A stretch of 15,630 nucleotides of DNA from Cytophagia bacterium (GTDB lineage: Bacteria > Bacteroidota > Bacteroidia > UBA7662), in assembly GCA_009926405.1 (NCBI GenBank), contig RFOZ01000033.1:1-15630 (forward strand), in the 5' to 3' direction. Below the pieces are notes generated by a model. The model searched no databases, was not told where the DNA came from, and was given only the letters and a program-made list of their open reading frames with translations. A program made the position numbers and the translations under genes. Shown piece by piece: positions 1 to 6,323 of the stretch (its first letter is position 1; each line of letters begins with the position of its first letter).

Positions 1-402
1 ATGCCCCGTGGCGATCTTCTCACAACCCAATTGGTCGGCTCTTCGCAACAAGGCATCCCACTTGATGTGGGTATTGCACATAACACAAGGATTGGGCGTG
101 CGTCCGGCCATGTACTCGTCTACAAAATAATCAATGACCGATTCCCCGAAATGCTCTCGAATATCCAAAATATAATGAGGAAATCCAAGTCCAACGGCCA
201 CTTCGCGGGCATCGTTGATGGAATCCAAACTGCAGCAACCGGTTTCTTTTCGGCTTCCTCCAGAGGCGGCGTAATCCCATGTTTTCATGGTTAATCCCAC
301 CACTTCGTAGCCCTCCTCGTGCAGGAGGGCGGCGGTCATGGTGGAATCAAGTCCCCCACTCATCGCGACCAGGACCCGACCTTTGGACTTTTTTATCAAC
401 AT
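1..402 (-). CDS. mnmA: tRNA-specific 2-thiouridylase MnmA, N-terminal part (cut by window edge)
   Basis: MnmA is the cytoplasmic enzyme that uses ATP to activate uridine 34 of tRNA-Lys, -Glu and -Gln and transfers sulfur to it. Only the first 134 codons are present; the gene continues beyond position 1. Translation of the minus strand gives the PP-loop ATP pyrophosphatase motif SGGLDS at residues 15-20, preceded by a beta strand (KGRVLVAM), and the family block GRTPNPCVMCN at about 100-110, whose Cys106 matches the conserved PNPC cysteine used in sulfur transfer. The start at 402 is well fixed: an in-frame TAG lies four codons upstream (414-412), and the next Met (residue 14) would remove the strand leading into the PP-loop. 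The gene is divergent from the 482 gene across 79 bases. The call is secure; the C-terminal half cannot be judged. Confidence 0.95.
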   Translation of the reverse strand, partial: MLIKKSKGRVLVAMSGGLDSTMTAALLHEEGYEVVGLTMKTWDYAASGGSRKETGCCSLDSINDAREVAVGLGFPHYILDIREHFGESVIDYFVDEYMAGRTPNPCVMCNTHIKWDALLRRADQLGCEKIATGH

Positions 403-406
403 GGTG

Positions 407-414
407 CAAATCTA
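407..414 (-). promoter_or_regulatory. Possible -7 promoter element of mnmA (TAGATTTG)
   Basis: The minus strand reads TAGATTTG, an exact match to the Bacteroidota -7 consensus TAnnTTTG. It ends only four bases before the mnmA ATG. If used, transcription would begin at or within a base or two of the start codon, giving a leaderless mRNA. I see no convincing TTG -33 partner at the usual distance, so the site is tentative. Confidence 0.3.
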
Positions 415-449
415 CGGGGCTACAACGAAGGGAACGGCCTTTGGGATTC

Positions 450-457
450 TATTTTTG
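450..457 (+). promoter_or_regulatory. Likely -7 promoter element of the 482-2930 gene run (TATTTTTG)
   Basis: TATTTTTG matches the Bacteroidota -7 consensus TAnnTTTG exactly and ends 24 bases before the ATG at 482. The same octamer occurs at a similar distance before the leucine dehydrogenase and exbB genes in this window. No clear -33 TTG is seen 15-23 bases upstream; the nearest TTG, at 441-443, is too close. Confidence 0.5.
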
Positions 458-481
458 GGGTAGAGCAATTGATTCAGCCCC

Positions 482-763
482 ATGGCCAGCCTTTCCACCA
501 AAATTCAGAACCAACTTCATCGCCTCAAAGTCTTGGAACAAGGTTTTAAGGAGGCAGGCCTGCGCATTCGATACGAAAAGGGTCATTTTCAGTCCGGTTA
601 CTGCCTTTTCGAAGATCAGGGTGTGGTCATTGTCAATAAGTTTTTTTCCCCCGCGGCCAAAATCGATACCCTCGAAGACATTACCCGTCAAATTTTGGGC
701 AGCTGGACTTTTTTGGGTGACCCCCAAAGGGAATCACTAATGCGTACGCTCGATGTAGCCTGA
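482..763 (+). CDS. Conserved hypothetical protein, 93 residues
   Basis: I do not recognise a named family. The protein is small, soluble and without signal peptide or membrane segment. The N-terminal third (residues 1-25) looks like an amphipathic helix; after it comes a beta-rich core with the block RIRYEKGHFQSGYC (about 28-41) and then a hydrophobic strand VVIVNKF. From memory, short Bacteroidota proteins with a similar 'RYEKG-F-GGYC ... VVNKF' pattern exist, which suggests a lineage-specific family, but I cannot confirm this by search. It is the first gene of a tight plus-strand run, ending two bases before the next ATG, and diverges from mnmA. The ATG at 482 sits 24 bases after a TATTTTTG -7 motif, which supports both the start and real expression. 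No function is proposed. Confidence 0.8.
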   Translation: MASLSTKIQNQLHRLKVLEQGFKEAGLRIRYEKGHFQSGYCLFEDQGVVIVNKFFSPAAKIDTLEDITRQILGSWTFLGDPQRESLMRTLDVA

Positions 764-765
764 GC

Positions 766-1554
766 ATGTCCGGCATGCAAGTTGAATTTTTGGGAACCGG
801 CACATCCCAGGGGGTTCCTCTCATTGGTTGCACCTGCCTCGTTTGTCAATCCACCGACAACCGGGATCGTCGTCTCCGTTGTTCGGTGTTGGTACGGCAT
901 CCTTCAGCCCATTTTGTGATTGATTCGGGGCCGGATTTTAGGCAGCAAATGCTTCGCTCCGGGGTACATCGCCTCGACGCCTTGTTGTTTACCCATGGTC
1001 ACAAGGACCATATCGCTGGCACCGATGATGTAAGAGCTTTTAATTACCTCCAAAAAAAGCCCATGCCGATTTATTCGGATTTGCGGGTTCAGGCTGCGCT
1101 GAAAAGAGAATTTTATTACGCATTTGATGAACATCGTTACCCGGGGATTCCTGAATTGCATTTGGTGGAAATAGACGAAGAACCCTTTGATTTGCTGGGG
1201 GTTCCGGTTGTTCCATTGCCTGTTATGCACCTTAATTTGCCGGTCCTGGGATTTCGAATAGGTCCCTTTGCTTACATCACCGATGCCAACGCCATACCCG
1301 ATACCACCATCGAAAGGTTGGAAGGAATCGAAATTCTTGTCTTGAACGCTTTGCGTAAAACCCCTCATCCTTCCCATTTCACCTTGGAACAGGCCTTGGA
1401 GCAGGCCGAACGAATCGGGGCCAAACGGACCTACCTCACCCACTTATCCCACCAAATGGGCTTGCATACCGAAGTATCCTCCACATTACCATCGAATGTA
1501 GAATTGGCCTACGATGGTCTTGTCTTGGGATGGGACGGCCCTTCTTACCTTTGA
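766..1554 (+). CDS. PhnP-like metallo-beta-lactamase-fold hydrolase
   Basis: This 262-residue protein is a metal-dependent hydrolase of the metallo-beta-lactamase fold, closest in style to PhnP and related phosphodiesterases. Visible motifs are the metal-binding HGHKDH at 77-82, followed by His155 (PVMH), Asp173 (YITDA) and the late THLSH around 225-229. Near the N-terminus the pattern GCTCLVC (Cys22, 24, 27) matches the three cysteines that hold an extra structural zinc in PhnP. E. coli PhnP cleaves cyclic ribose phosphate during phosphonate breakdown, but no other phn gene is nearby, so the substrate here is open; a cyclic or linear phosphodiester is a reasonable inference. The start at 766 lies two bases after the previous stop; Met4 (775) is an alternative. 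The next gene begins three bases after its stop. Confidence 0.88.
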   Translation: MSGMQVEFLGTGTSQGVPLIGCTCLVCQSTDNRDRRLRCSVLVRHPSAHFVIDSGPDFRQQMLRSGVHRLDALLFTHGHKDHIAGTDDVRAFNYLQKKPMPIYSDLRVQAALKREFYYAFDEHRYPGIPELHLVEIDEEPFDLLGVPVVPLPVMHLNLPVLGFRIGPFAYITDANAIPDTTIERLEGIEILVLNALRKTPHPSHFTLEQALEQAERIGAKRTYLTHLSHQMGLHTEVSSTLPSNVELAYDGLVLGWDGPSYL

Positions 1555-1557
1555 ACC

Positions 1558-2088
1558 ATGGAAATCGGAACCAAACTACCCTACTTCGAGCTCAAAGGCT
1601 GTGACCTTAAGACCCATTCCTTGGTGGATGTCAGCGATAAGTCTTGCATTTTGATCTTGTTTATTTGCAACCACTGCCCCTATGTTGTGGCCTATTTGGA
1701 CCGAATTAACAAATTGATCCATCGCTATTACGAAGACAACCTGGGCGTATTACTCATTAATTCCAACGACCCAACCAAGTATCCGGTGGATTCCTTTGAA
1801 GGAATGCAGGCATTGGCTAAACAATACGGTTGGGAATCCATTTACTTGCACGATGAAAACCAGGAGGTAGCCCGCTTGTTTGATGCCAAAAGAACCCCGG
1901 AGGCGTTCTTGTTTAATTCCAGTCGGGAACTCGTTTACCATGGCGCCATTGACGATAGTTGGGAGCAACCTAACCTTGTTACCAGGGTTTATTTGGAGGA
2001 TGCGATTGAATACACTTTGGATGGTTTGGAGGTGGATGTCCCCCAGGTAGATCCGGTGGGTTGCACCATCAAGTGGAAGCAGGCATGA
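1558..2088 (+). CDS. Peroxiredoxin-like thioredoxin-fold protein
   Basis: This 176-residue protein has an AhpC/TSA-redoxin type thioredoxin fold. It opens with a strand-rich N-terminus (GTKLPYFELKG), then a hydrophobic strand leading to the active-site motif ICNHCPYV with Cys37 and Cys40. The ending VGCTIKWK is typical of the PRX-like subgroup of soluble redoxins that carry a C-N-H-C motif. Members are thought to be thiol oxidoreductases, but their partners are poorly known. There is no signal peptide, so it should act in the cytoplasm. The gene follows the MBL hydrolase with a three-base gap, and its TGA overlaps the dapD ATG (ATGA), pointing to co-transcription and coupled translation. The family call is firm; whether it is a peroxidase or a reductase is not decided by sequence. 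Confidence 0.85.
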   Translation: MEIGTKLPYFELKGCDLKTHSLVDVSDKSCILILFICNHCPYVVAYLDRINKLIHRYYEDNLGVLLINSNDPTKYPVDSFEGMQALAKQYGWESIYLHDENQEVARLFDAKRTPEAFLFNSSRELVYHGAIDDSWEQPNLVTRVYLEDAIEYTLDGLEVDVPQVDPVGCTIKWKQA

Positions 2089-2930
2089 GCCAACGACCTG
2101 GCCTATCGCCTTACCTCGCAGACCGCGAACAGATTGAGAAAGCCTGGGCCGATCCAAGCCTACGTTCGGATCCACAAACCGTCCGTTCGGTGCATCGCAT
2201 CATGGAGGCGCTGGATCAAGGCCTATTGCGCACCGCTGAGCCAGGTCTCAACGGAATTTGGTCTCCTTTGGAATGGGTCAAAATGGCCGTTCTCATGTAT
2301 TTCCCCCTCCAAAGTTCGGTCACCATGCATGCGGGTGCCTTGGAATTTTTCGATAAGGTGCCGGTCAAAACAGGTTTTGAAAAACTTGGAATAAGGGTCG
2401 TACCTCCTGCGGTCATACGTTACAGCAGCTTCTTGGAGCCCGGTTGTGTGGTGATGCCCTCGTTTGTGAATGTGGGAGCAAGGGTTGGCGCAGGAACAAT
2501 GGTGGATACCTGGGCAACGGTTGGGTCCTGTGCCCAGATTGGTCGCGATGTGCATTTGAGTGGAGGCGTTGGAATTGGTGGGGTTTTGGAACCAATCCAG
2601 GCCAGCCCTGTTATTGTGGAGGATGGGTGTTTTGTAGGATCCCGCTGCGTGGTGGTGGAAGGTGTCCATCTCGAAAAAGAAGTGGTCCTGGGTGCAGGCG
2701 TTACTTTAACCGGAACTTCACCAATCGTGGACATGAGCGGTTCCATAACTCAAGTTTACAAAGGACGGGTACCTGCCCGTTCGGTGGTCATTCCGGGAAC
2801 CATGCCCAAAGAATTTCCTGCAGGAACCGCTCAGGTGCACTGCGCGGTTATCATCGGTCGTCGCCACGAGGGTACCGACCGTAAAACATCCCTGAACCGA
2901 GCTTTACGCGATTTTGAGGTTAGCGTCTAA
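2085..2930 (+). CDS. dapD: 2,3,4,5-tetrahydropyridine-2,6-dicarboxylate N-succinyltransferase
   Basis: DapD transfers succinyl from succinyl-CoA to tetrahydrodipicolinate in the succinylase branch of diaminopimelate and lysine synthesis, feeding peptidoglycan. The 281-residue length fits the family (about 274). An alpha-helical N-terminal domain (residues 1-100, with LNGIWSPLEWVKMAVL) is followed by a left-handed beta-helix of hexapeptide repeats from about 110, including VDTWATVGSCAQIG at 140-153. Asp141 corresponds to the catalytic aspartate of E. coli DapD, and Glu192 sits where the second conserved acid is expected (VVVEGV). The ATG at 2085 overlaps the previous stop as ATGA; an upstream TTG at 2061 lies inside the redoxin gene and is not favoured. 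The 3' end overlaps the convergent msrA gene by 11 bases. Confidence 0.96.
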   Translation: MSQRPGLSPYLADREQIEKAWADPSLRSDPQTVRSVHRIMEALDQGLLRTAEPGLNGIWSPLEWVKMAVLMYFPLQSSVTMHAGALEFFDKVPVKTGFEKLGIRVVPPAVIRYSSFLEPGCVVMPSFVNVGARVGAGTMVDTWATVGSCAQIGRDVHLSGGVGIGGVLEPIQASPVIVEDGCFVGSRCVVVEGVHLEKEVVLGAGVTLTGTSPIVDMSGSITQVYKGRVPARSVVIPGTMPKEFPAGTAQVHCAVIIGRRHEGTDRKTSLNRALRDFEVSV

Positions 2931-3654
2931 AACGCGCATAGGCCTTTTGGAATTTCTCCACTTTGGGCCTCACAACGAGCTTGCAGTAAGGCTCTTCGCC
3001 GTGTAGTCGAAAATATTCTTGGTGGTAATTTTCGGCCACATAAAAAACTCCCGCCTCGGCTACTTCGGTGACCACGGGGTTCTTGAAGGTGTTATCTGCG
3101 TTGAGGCGTTCGATAAATTGAAGGGCCGCCTTTTGTTGTTCCTCTCCACGGTAAAAAATCACGGAACGGTACTGCGTCCCCACATCCTCCCCCTGGCGGT
3201 TAAGGGTGGTTGGATCGTGGGTACCAAAGAAGATTTCCAATAAATTTTCCAAAGGGATGGCCGAAGGATCGTAGGAGAATTGAACCACCTCGGCGTGACC
3301 GGTACGGCCGGTACAGACCTCGCGGTAGCTGGGTTGAGCCACCTGTCCCCCCATGTAACCGGAGCGAACATCGTAGACCCCTTTGATTTGTTCAAAGACT
3401 GCTTCGACGCACCAAAAGCATCCGGCTCCCAACGTCAACGTGTCCAAAGGTTTGAGGTTTTGGCTTGAATCAACAGAAGTTTGGTCCAAGGAATCCATAG
3501 GCTGGGTTTGGTTTTGGTTTTGATGGGATGTCTCCGGTTGACAGGCTGTCAGCAGAAAGAGGCCCAAAGCGGCGGTCAACACGGCGACTTTCAGGATAAC
3601 AAATTCACGGTGTTTGAGGAAGGCGGGAAGCCAAATCAGCCGGGCTATAAGCAA
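2920..3654 (-). CDS. msrA: Lipoprotein peptide-methionine (S)-S-oxide reductase MsrA
   Basis: MsrA reduces methionine-S-sulfoxide in damaged proteins. The catalytic motif GAGCFWC is present (Cys79 and Cys82 by the start used here), followed by the family blocks around GYMGG, TGRTGHAEVV, THDPTT and YHQEYF; a late cysteine (Cys224, in EPYCK) may act in resolving. The N-terminus has a hydrophobic stretch ending in the lipobox LTAC (Cys38) and a Gln/Asn/Ser-rich linker, so the enzyme should be lipid-anchored outside the cytoplasm. The start is unclear. There is no ATG or GTG between the upstream gene's stop (3605) and the hydrophobic segment. TTG at 3654 gives 244 residues and a long n-region and overlaps the MazG-like gene by 50 bases; GTG at 3582 leaves too short a signal, and ATG 3774 lies deep in the neighbour. 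Product call firm, start uncertain. Confidence 0.9.
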   Translation of the reverse strand: MLIARLIWLPAFLKHREFVILKVAVLTAALGLFLLTACQPETSHQNQNQTQPMDSLDQTSVDSSQNLKPLDTLTLGAGCFWCVEAVFEQIKGVYDVRSGYMGGQVAQPSYREVCTGRTGHAEVVQFSYDPSAIPLENLLEIFFGTHDPTTLNRQGEDVGTQYRSVIFYRGEEQQKAALQFIERLNADNTFKNPVVTEVAEAGVFYVAENYHQEYFRLHGEEPYCKLVVRPKVEKFQKAYARFRR

Positions 3655-4117
3655 CGGATTTGAGGGTTTTGCGGTCTGAACGTCGGTAGACCAGGTGTAG
3701 ACCGTCGATGGTTTCAATATCGCATTCGATGTTATGTCGCTCCTGATAATGCAAGACGGTGGCTTGGGCTTCATCCAAGCTTTGACAAGCCTTGCTCATG
3801 TTGGAGCGATGTACCTCCCCAAACAATTCTGCGAAAACGTCTCCCAATCCTAATTCGTGTATTGCCCCACTTAGAACATATTGAAGGTCACAGAGTGCAT
3901 CGGCTGCTTCCACCAAATCCCGATTCGCCAAGGCTTCCTTCAGTTCGTTCAATTCTTCTTGTAACAAATTGATTCGCAACAGACAACGCTCCTCGCTTGG
4001 AAGGCCCGGGGTCATCCCGATGGGATGGCGAAAAAGACGATGAAACTCGGAAACCTTGTGAAGGGCAGCAGGTTCGGCAAAGGTCATGGGTTCCTTGCCG
4101 TTGGAATCTTCACCCAT
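3605..4117 (-). CDS. MazG-like nucleotide pyrophosphohydrolase
   Basis: This 170-residue protein belongs to the all-alpha NTP pyrophosphohydrolase superfamily (MazG/PRA-PH type), whose members cleave nucleoside triphosphates, often non-canonical ones, to monophosphate and pyrophosphate. The metal-binding pattern is present as EELNE (Glu55, Glu58) and EAADALCD (Glu70, Asp73, with Asp77). The later block SNMSKAC (about 105-111) and the ending YSPADL are, as I recall, typical of a Bacteroidota family annotated as nucleoside triphosphate pyrophosphohydrolase. There is no signal peptide; it should act in the cytoplasm. The ATG at 4117 lies ten bases after the DUF3276 stop and is preferred; ATG 4087 (160 residues) is a fair alternative, since the conserved part begins only at about residue 20. 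The exact substrate is unknown. Confidence 0.85.
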   Translation of the reverse strand: MGEDSNGKEPMTFAEPAALHKVSEFHRLFRHPIGMTPGLPSEERCLLRINLLQEELNELKEALANRDLVEAADALCDLQYVLSGAIHELGLGDVFAELFGEVHRSNMSKACQSLDEAQATVLHYQERHNIECDIETIDGLHLVYRRSDRKTLKSVAYSPADLASRLPQTP

Positions 4118-4127
4118 GGATGTGAAT

Positions 4128-4457
4128 TTAATAGGAGGACGGAGAACCTTCGTCATCGTGACGGTCCTGCCGATCGTAATCAAAATCAGGCATCAACTCC
4201 GTCTTCACATGATCAATGGCCTCCTGAAGGCCGTTTAGGAATTTGTTAAAATCCTCTTTATACAAAAAGATTTTGTGTTTGACATATTGACCGTCATCAA
4301 ATCCCTTTTTGCTCTCGGTCAAGATCAAGTAGTAATCGTTGGAACGGGTCGATTTGACATCAAAAAAATAAGTGCGCTTGCCGGCTCTCACCCTTTTGCT
4401 GAAAACTTCTTCGCGATCCCGCTCTCGGTGGCGTTCACCTCCGTAAAAATCATCCAT
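4128..4457 (-). CDS. DUF3276 / PUR-type nucleic-acid-binding protein
   Basis: This 109-residue protein matches the DUF3276 (PUR-alpha-like) family, common in Bacteroidota and spirochaetes. Members have a small beta-beta-beta-beta-alpha fold that binds single-stranded DNA or RNA; Borrelia BpuR is the studied example. The N-terminal 15 residues are charged and low-complexity (GERHRERDREE), the core runs from about residue 17 (VFSKRVRAGKRTYFFDVK) through the strand YYLILTESKK to a helix around 69-85 (DFNKFLNGLQEAIDHV), and the tail is acidic and disordered (DFDYDRQDRHDDEG). It starts five bases after the ABC transporter stop and ends ten bases before the MazG-like start, so it sits in the middle of a minus-strand operon. 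Role here is inferred to be RNA or ssDNA binding; the target is unknown. Confidence 0.87.
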   Translation of the reverse strand: MDDFYGGERHRERDREEVFSKRVRAGKRTYFFDVKSTRSNDYYLILTESKKGFDDGQYVKHKIFLYKEDFNKFLNGLQEAIDHVKTELMPDFDYDRQDRHDDEGSPSSY

Positions 4458-4462
4458 AGTAT

Positions 4463-6277
4463 TTAATTATGCGGTAAAAATAGGGCATTTTGAGGCAAAA
4501 CATCCCTCGCAAGCCCAGGCTCCTGTTCGGCTGCAACCATCGCGGTGGTTGGGTCTTGCTGTTGCAAATCGTGCATACGGCGATAAAGGCTACAACGATG
4601 GAGTAATTCGTTGTGGGTACCACGACCGACTACCTTGCCTGCATCCAGGACAAGAATGCAATCGGCTAGAACCAAAGGTTTGATTTTCAATGAAATAAGA
4701 ATGATGCCCCGGTCCCCTTTGGCGTTCATTATCTTTTGCATCAAAGAATCCTCTGTTCCACTGTCCAAAGCCGAAAGGGCATCGTCCAAGACCATCCAGC
4801 GGGGTTGGCGCAACCAAGCCCTGGCCAGGGCCAATCGTTGTTTTTGTCCACCCGATAATTGGACCCCCCTTTCCCCTATCCCCGTTTGGAGTCCCTGGGG
4901 CAGAGCGGCCGCCCAATCGCCCAATTCAACCAGATTCAAAACCTCCCTGCAGGTCGCATCATCGGCCTCCGGTGCGCCCAAGCGAAGATTGGCTCCCAGG
5001 GTATCGTTAAAAAAAGCCTGTTCCTGCGGAACCCAGGCAACCTGGCCGTGTAGACTGCTTTCTTTCCATTCGCTCAAGGGCACCCCTCCCAGTTTCAAGG
5101 AACCCTCCATCAAGGGAAAACGACCGGTGAGGAGTTTCCATAAGGTGCTTTTTCCACTACCGACCGTGCCCGTTATACCAATGAATTGTCCAGGTTTGGC
5201 ATCAAACTCAGACAACTCAAGGACAAAGCCGCCTGAAAAACCGGCTTTGAGATTCCGAATTTTCCAGGCAGGAGGTTGATCCGAATGGTAACCTTGGTTT
5301 CGATGGGGTCTGCCTTCCAGGCCCAAGATGGGTTCTAGGCGGGCTTGAGCGGCTTTGGCCTGCTGATAGATGGAGGCAACCCAACCCAGCGAGGTGACGG
5401 GCCAGGTCAGCATGTTAATGTACAAAATGAATTCCGCAAGGTTCCCTAAGCTGACTTTGCCTTGAACCATTAAATGGCCACCCATCCAAACTGTAATCAA
5501 GGTGCTCAGGCCGACCAGGGTGGTCGCTAACGGGAAAAACAAGGCATCGGCCCTTGCAAATGCCATATTCTTGTTTCTGTACTCCTCCAGGTCCGTACCG
5601 AATCGACGGATGAAGGAAGGTTCCGCCGAGAAGGCCTGCAGAAGTTTCATGCTGCCCAAACTTTCCTGGACAAAAACGGTCATTTTGCCTAAATGGGCCT
5701 GAACCGCGGCGGAACGACTTAGGATTTTGAGGTTGAGGAGGTAGATGCCCAAAACCAGGAAGGGCATCGGCGTCAAAACCCAAAAAGTTAGGACCGGACT
5801 TACGGTGAGCATGACCCCGATCACCATCAAGAACATGACCAAAAGATTGAGGCTGTACATCAAGCCCGGGCCGATGAACATTCGGATTTTTCCAACGTCC
5901 TCGGTTAATCGCGATGTGAGATCTCCGACTTCAAAGGCCTCAACGGCCTGCGGTTTGGCCGCTAGAATCCTTGCAAAAAGAGTCTCTTTGAGGCGTTGTT
6001 CACTGAGCCTGGACATCACTATCAAGGTTTGGCGCATCCAATACATAAAAAGACCCCGGGCAAGGGTCGCAGCCAACAAACCCAAGAGCCATGGCGTGAG
6101 GCTTTGGGTCCCTGATTGAGACACTGCGTCCATCAGGTGACGAATAATTCGAGGGGGTATGACTCCCATAAAATTGGTAAGCACCAGGCACAAGAGACCG
6201 GGTATCCACAGACGCTCCTGACCGCGCAAGGATTGGAGGAGGGCTGCGAGGGATTTCACACCACAAAATAAAGGCAT
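4463..6277 (-). CDS. ABC exporter half-transporter with degenerate nucleotide-binding site
   Basis: This 604-residue protein fuses an exporter-type membrane domain (about 1-310, with hydrophobic segments near 25-40, 62-80, 140-180 and 245-295) to an ATPase domain (about 335-570). Seen in the ATPase: Walker A GTVGSGKST (370-378), Q-loop WVPQEQ (Gln418), signature LSGGQ (474-478), Walker B WMVLD ending at Asp498, and D-loop SALD. Two key residues are changed: Asp499 replaces the catalytic glutamate, and the switch motif reads ISLKI with Leu530 where SHRL would have histidine. In the family such changes mark the degenerate half of heterodimeric exporters such as TM287/288 or BmrCD, so a partner subunit is inferred, but none is in this window. 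A 30-residue C-terminal tail follows. Substrate unknown. It is the first gene of the minus-strand run; the ATG at 6277 faces leucine dehydrogenase. Confidence 0.9.
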   Translation of the reverse strand: MPLFCGVKSLAALLQSLRGQERLWIPGLLCLVLTNFMGVIPPRIIRHLMDAVSQSGTQSLTPWLLGLLAATLARGLFMYWMRQTLIVMSRLSEQRLKETLFARILAAKPQAVEAFEVGDLTSRLTEDVGKIRMFIGPGLMYSLNLLVMFLMVIGVMLTVSPVLTFWVLTPMPFLVLGIYLLNLKILSRSAAVQAHLGKMTVFVQESLGSMKLLQAFSAEPSFIRRFGTDLEEYRNKNMAFARADALFFPLATTLVGLSTLITVWMGGHLMVQGKVSLGNLAEFILYINMLTWPVTSLGWVASIYQQAKAAQARLEPILGLEGRPHRNQGYHSDQPPAWKIRNLKAGFSGGFVLELSEFDAKPGQFIGITGTVGSGKSTLWKLLTGRFPLMEGSLKLGGVPLSEWKESSLHGQVAWVPQEQAFFNDTLGANLRLGAPEADDATCREVLNLVELGDWAAALPQGLQTGIGERGVQLSGGQKQRLALARAWLRQPRWMVLDDALSALDSGTEDSLMQKIMNAKGDRGIILISLKIKPLVLADCILVLDAGKVVGRGTHNELLHRCSLYRRMHDLQQQDPTTAMVAAEQEPGLARDVLPQNALFLPHN

Positions 6278-6304
6278 TTTGGGCTGGGCTTTGGGTTATT
6301 TTTG
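6277..6304 (+). promoter_or_regulatory. Likely promoter of the leucine dehydrogenase operon
   Basis: TATTTTTG at 6297-6304 matches the Bacteroidota -7 consensus TAnnTTTG and ends 19 bases before the ATG at 6324. TTTTG at 6277-6281, 15 bases further upstream, could be the -33 element; the gap is slightly short compared with the 17-23 bases usually given for Flavobacterium. This -33 candidate overlaps the start codon of the divergent ABC transporter, so the two units share a very small control region of 46 bases. Confidence 0.5.
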
Positions 6305-6323
6305 CCGCATCAATCCCAAGCAC

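Noticed and set aside
279..740. Plus-strand reading frame of 153 codons across the mnmA-482 gap
   Set aside because: It runs antisense through mnmA and in another frame through the 482 gene; the composition (many Trp, Ser, Pro) is that of a shadow frame and no motif is seen.
904..1443. Minus-strand frame of 179 codons inside the PhnP-like gene
   Set aside because: Fully antisense to a gene with clear metal-binding motifs; no recognisable domain or start context.
3655..3774. ATG 3774 as the msrA start
   Set aside because: It would put 77 residues before the lipobox cysteine, incompatible with a lipoprotein signal, and lies deep inside the MazG-like gene.
4611..5279. Plus-strand frame of 222 codons inside the ABC transporter
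   Set aside because: Antisense to the ATPase domain with intact Walker A and LSGGQ; composition is Arg/Ser/Pro-rich as expected of a shadow.
6279..6323. TTG start at 6279 for leucine dehydrogenase
   Set aside because: Would translate through the promoter motif at 6297-6304; the ATG at 6324 gives normal family length.
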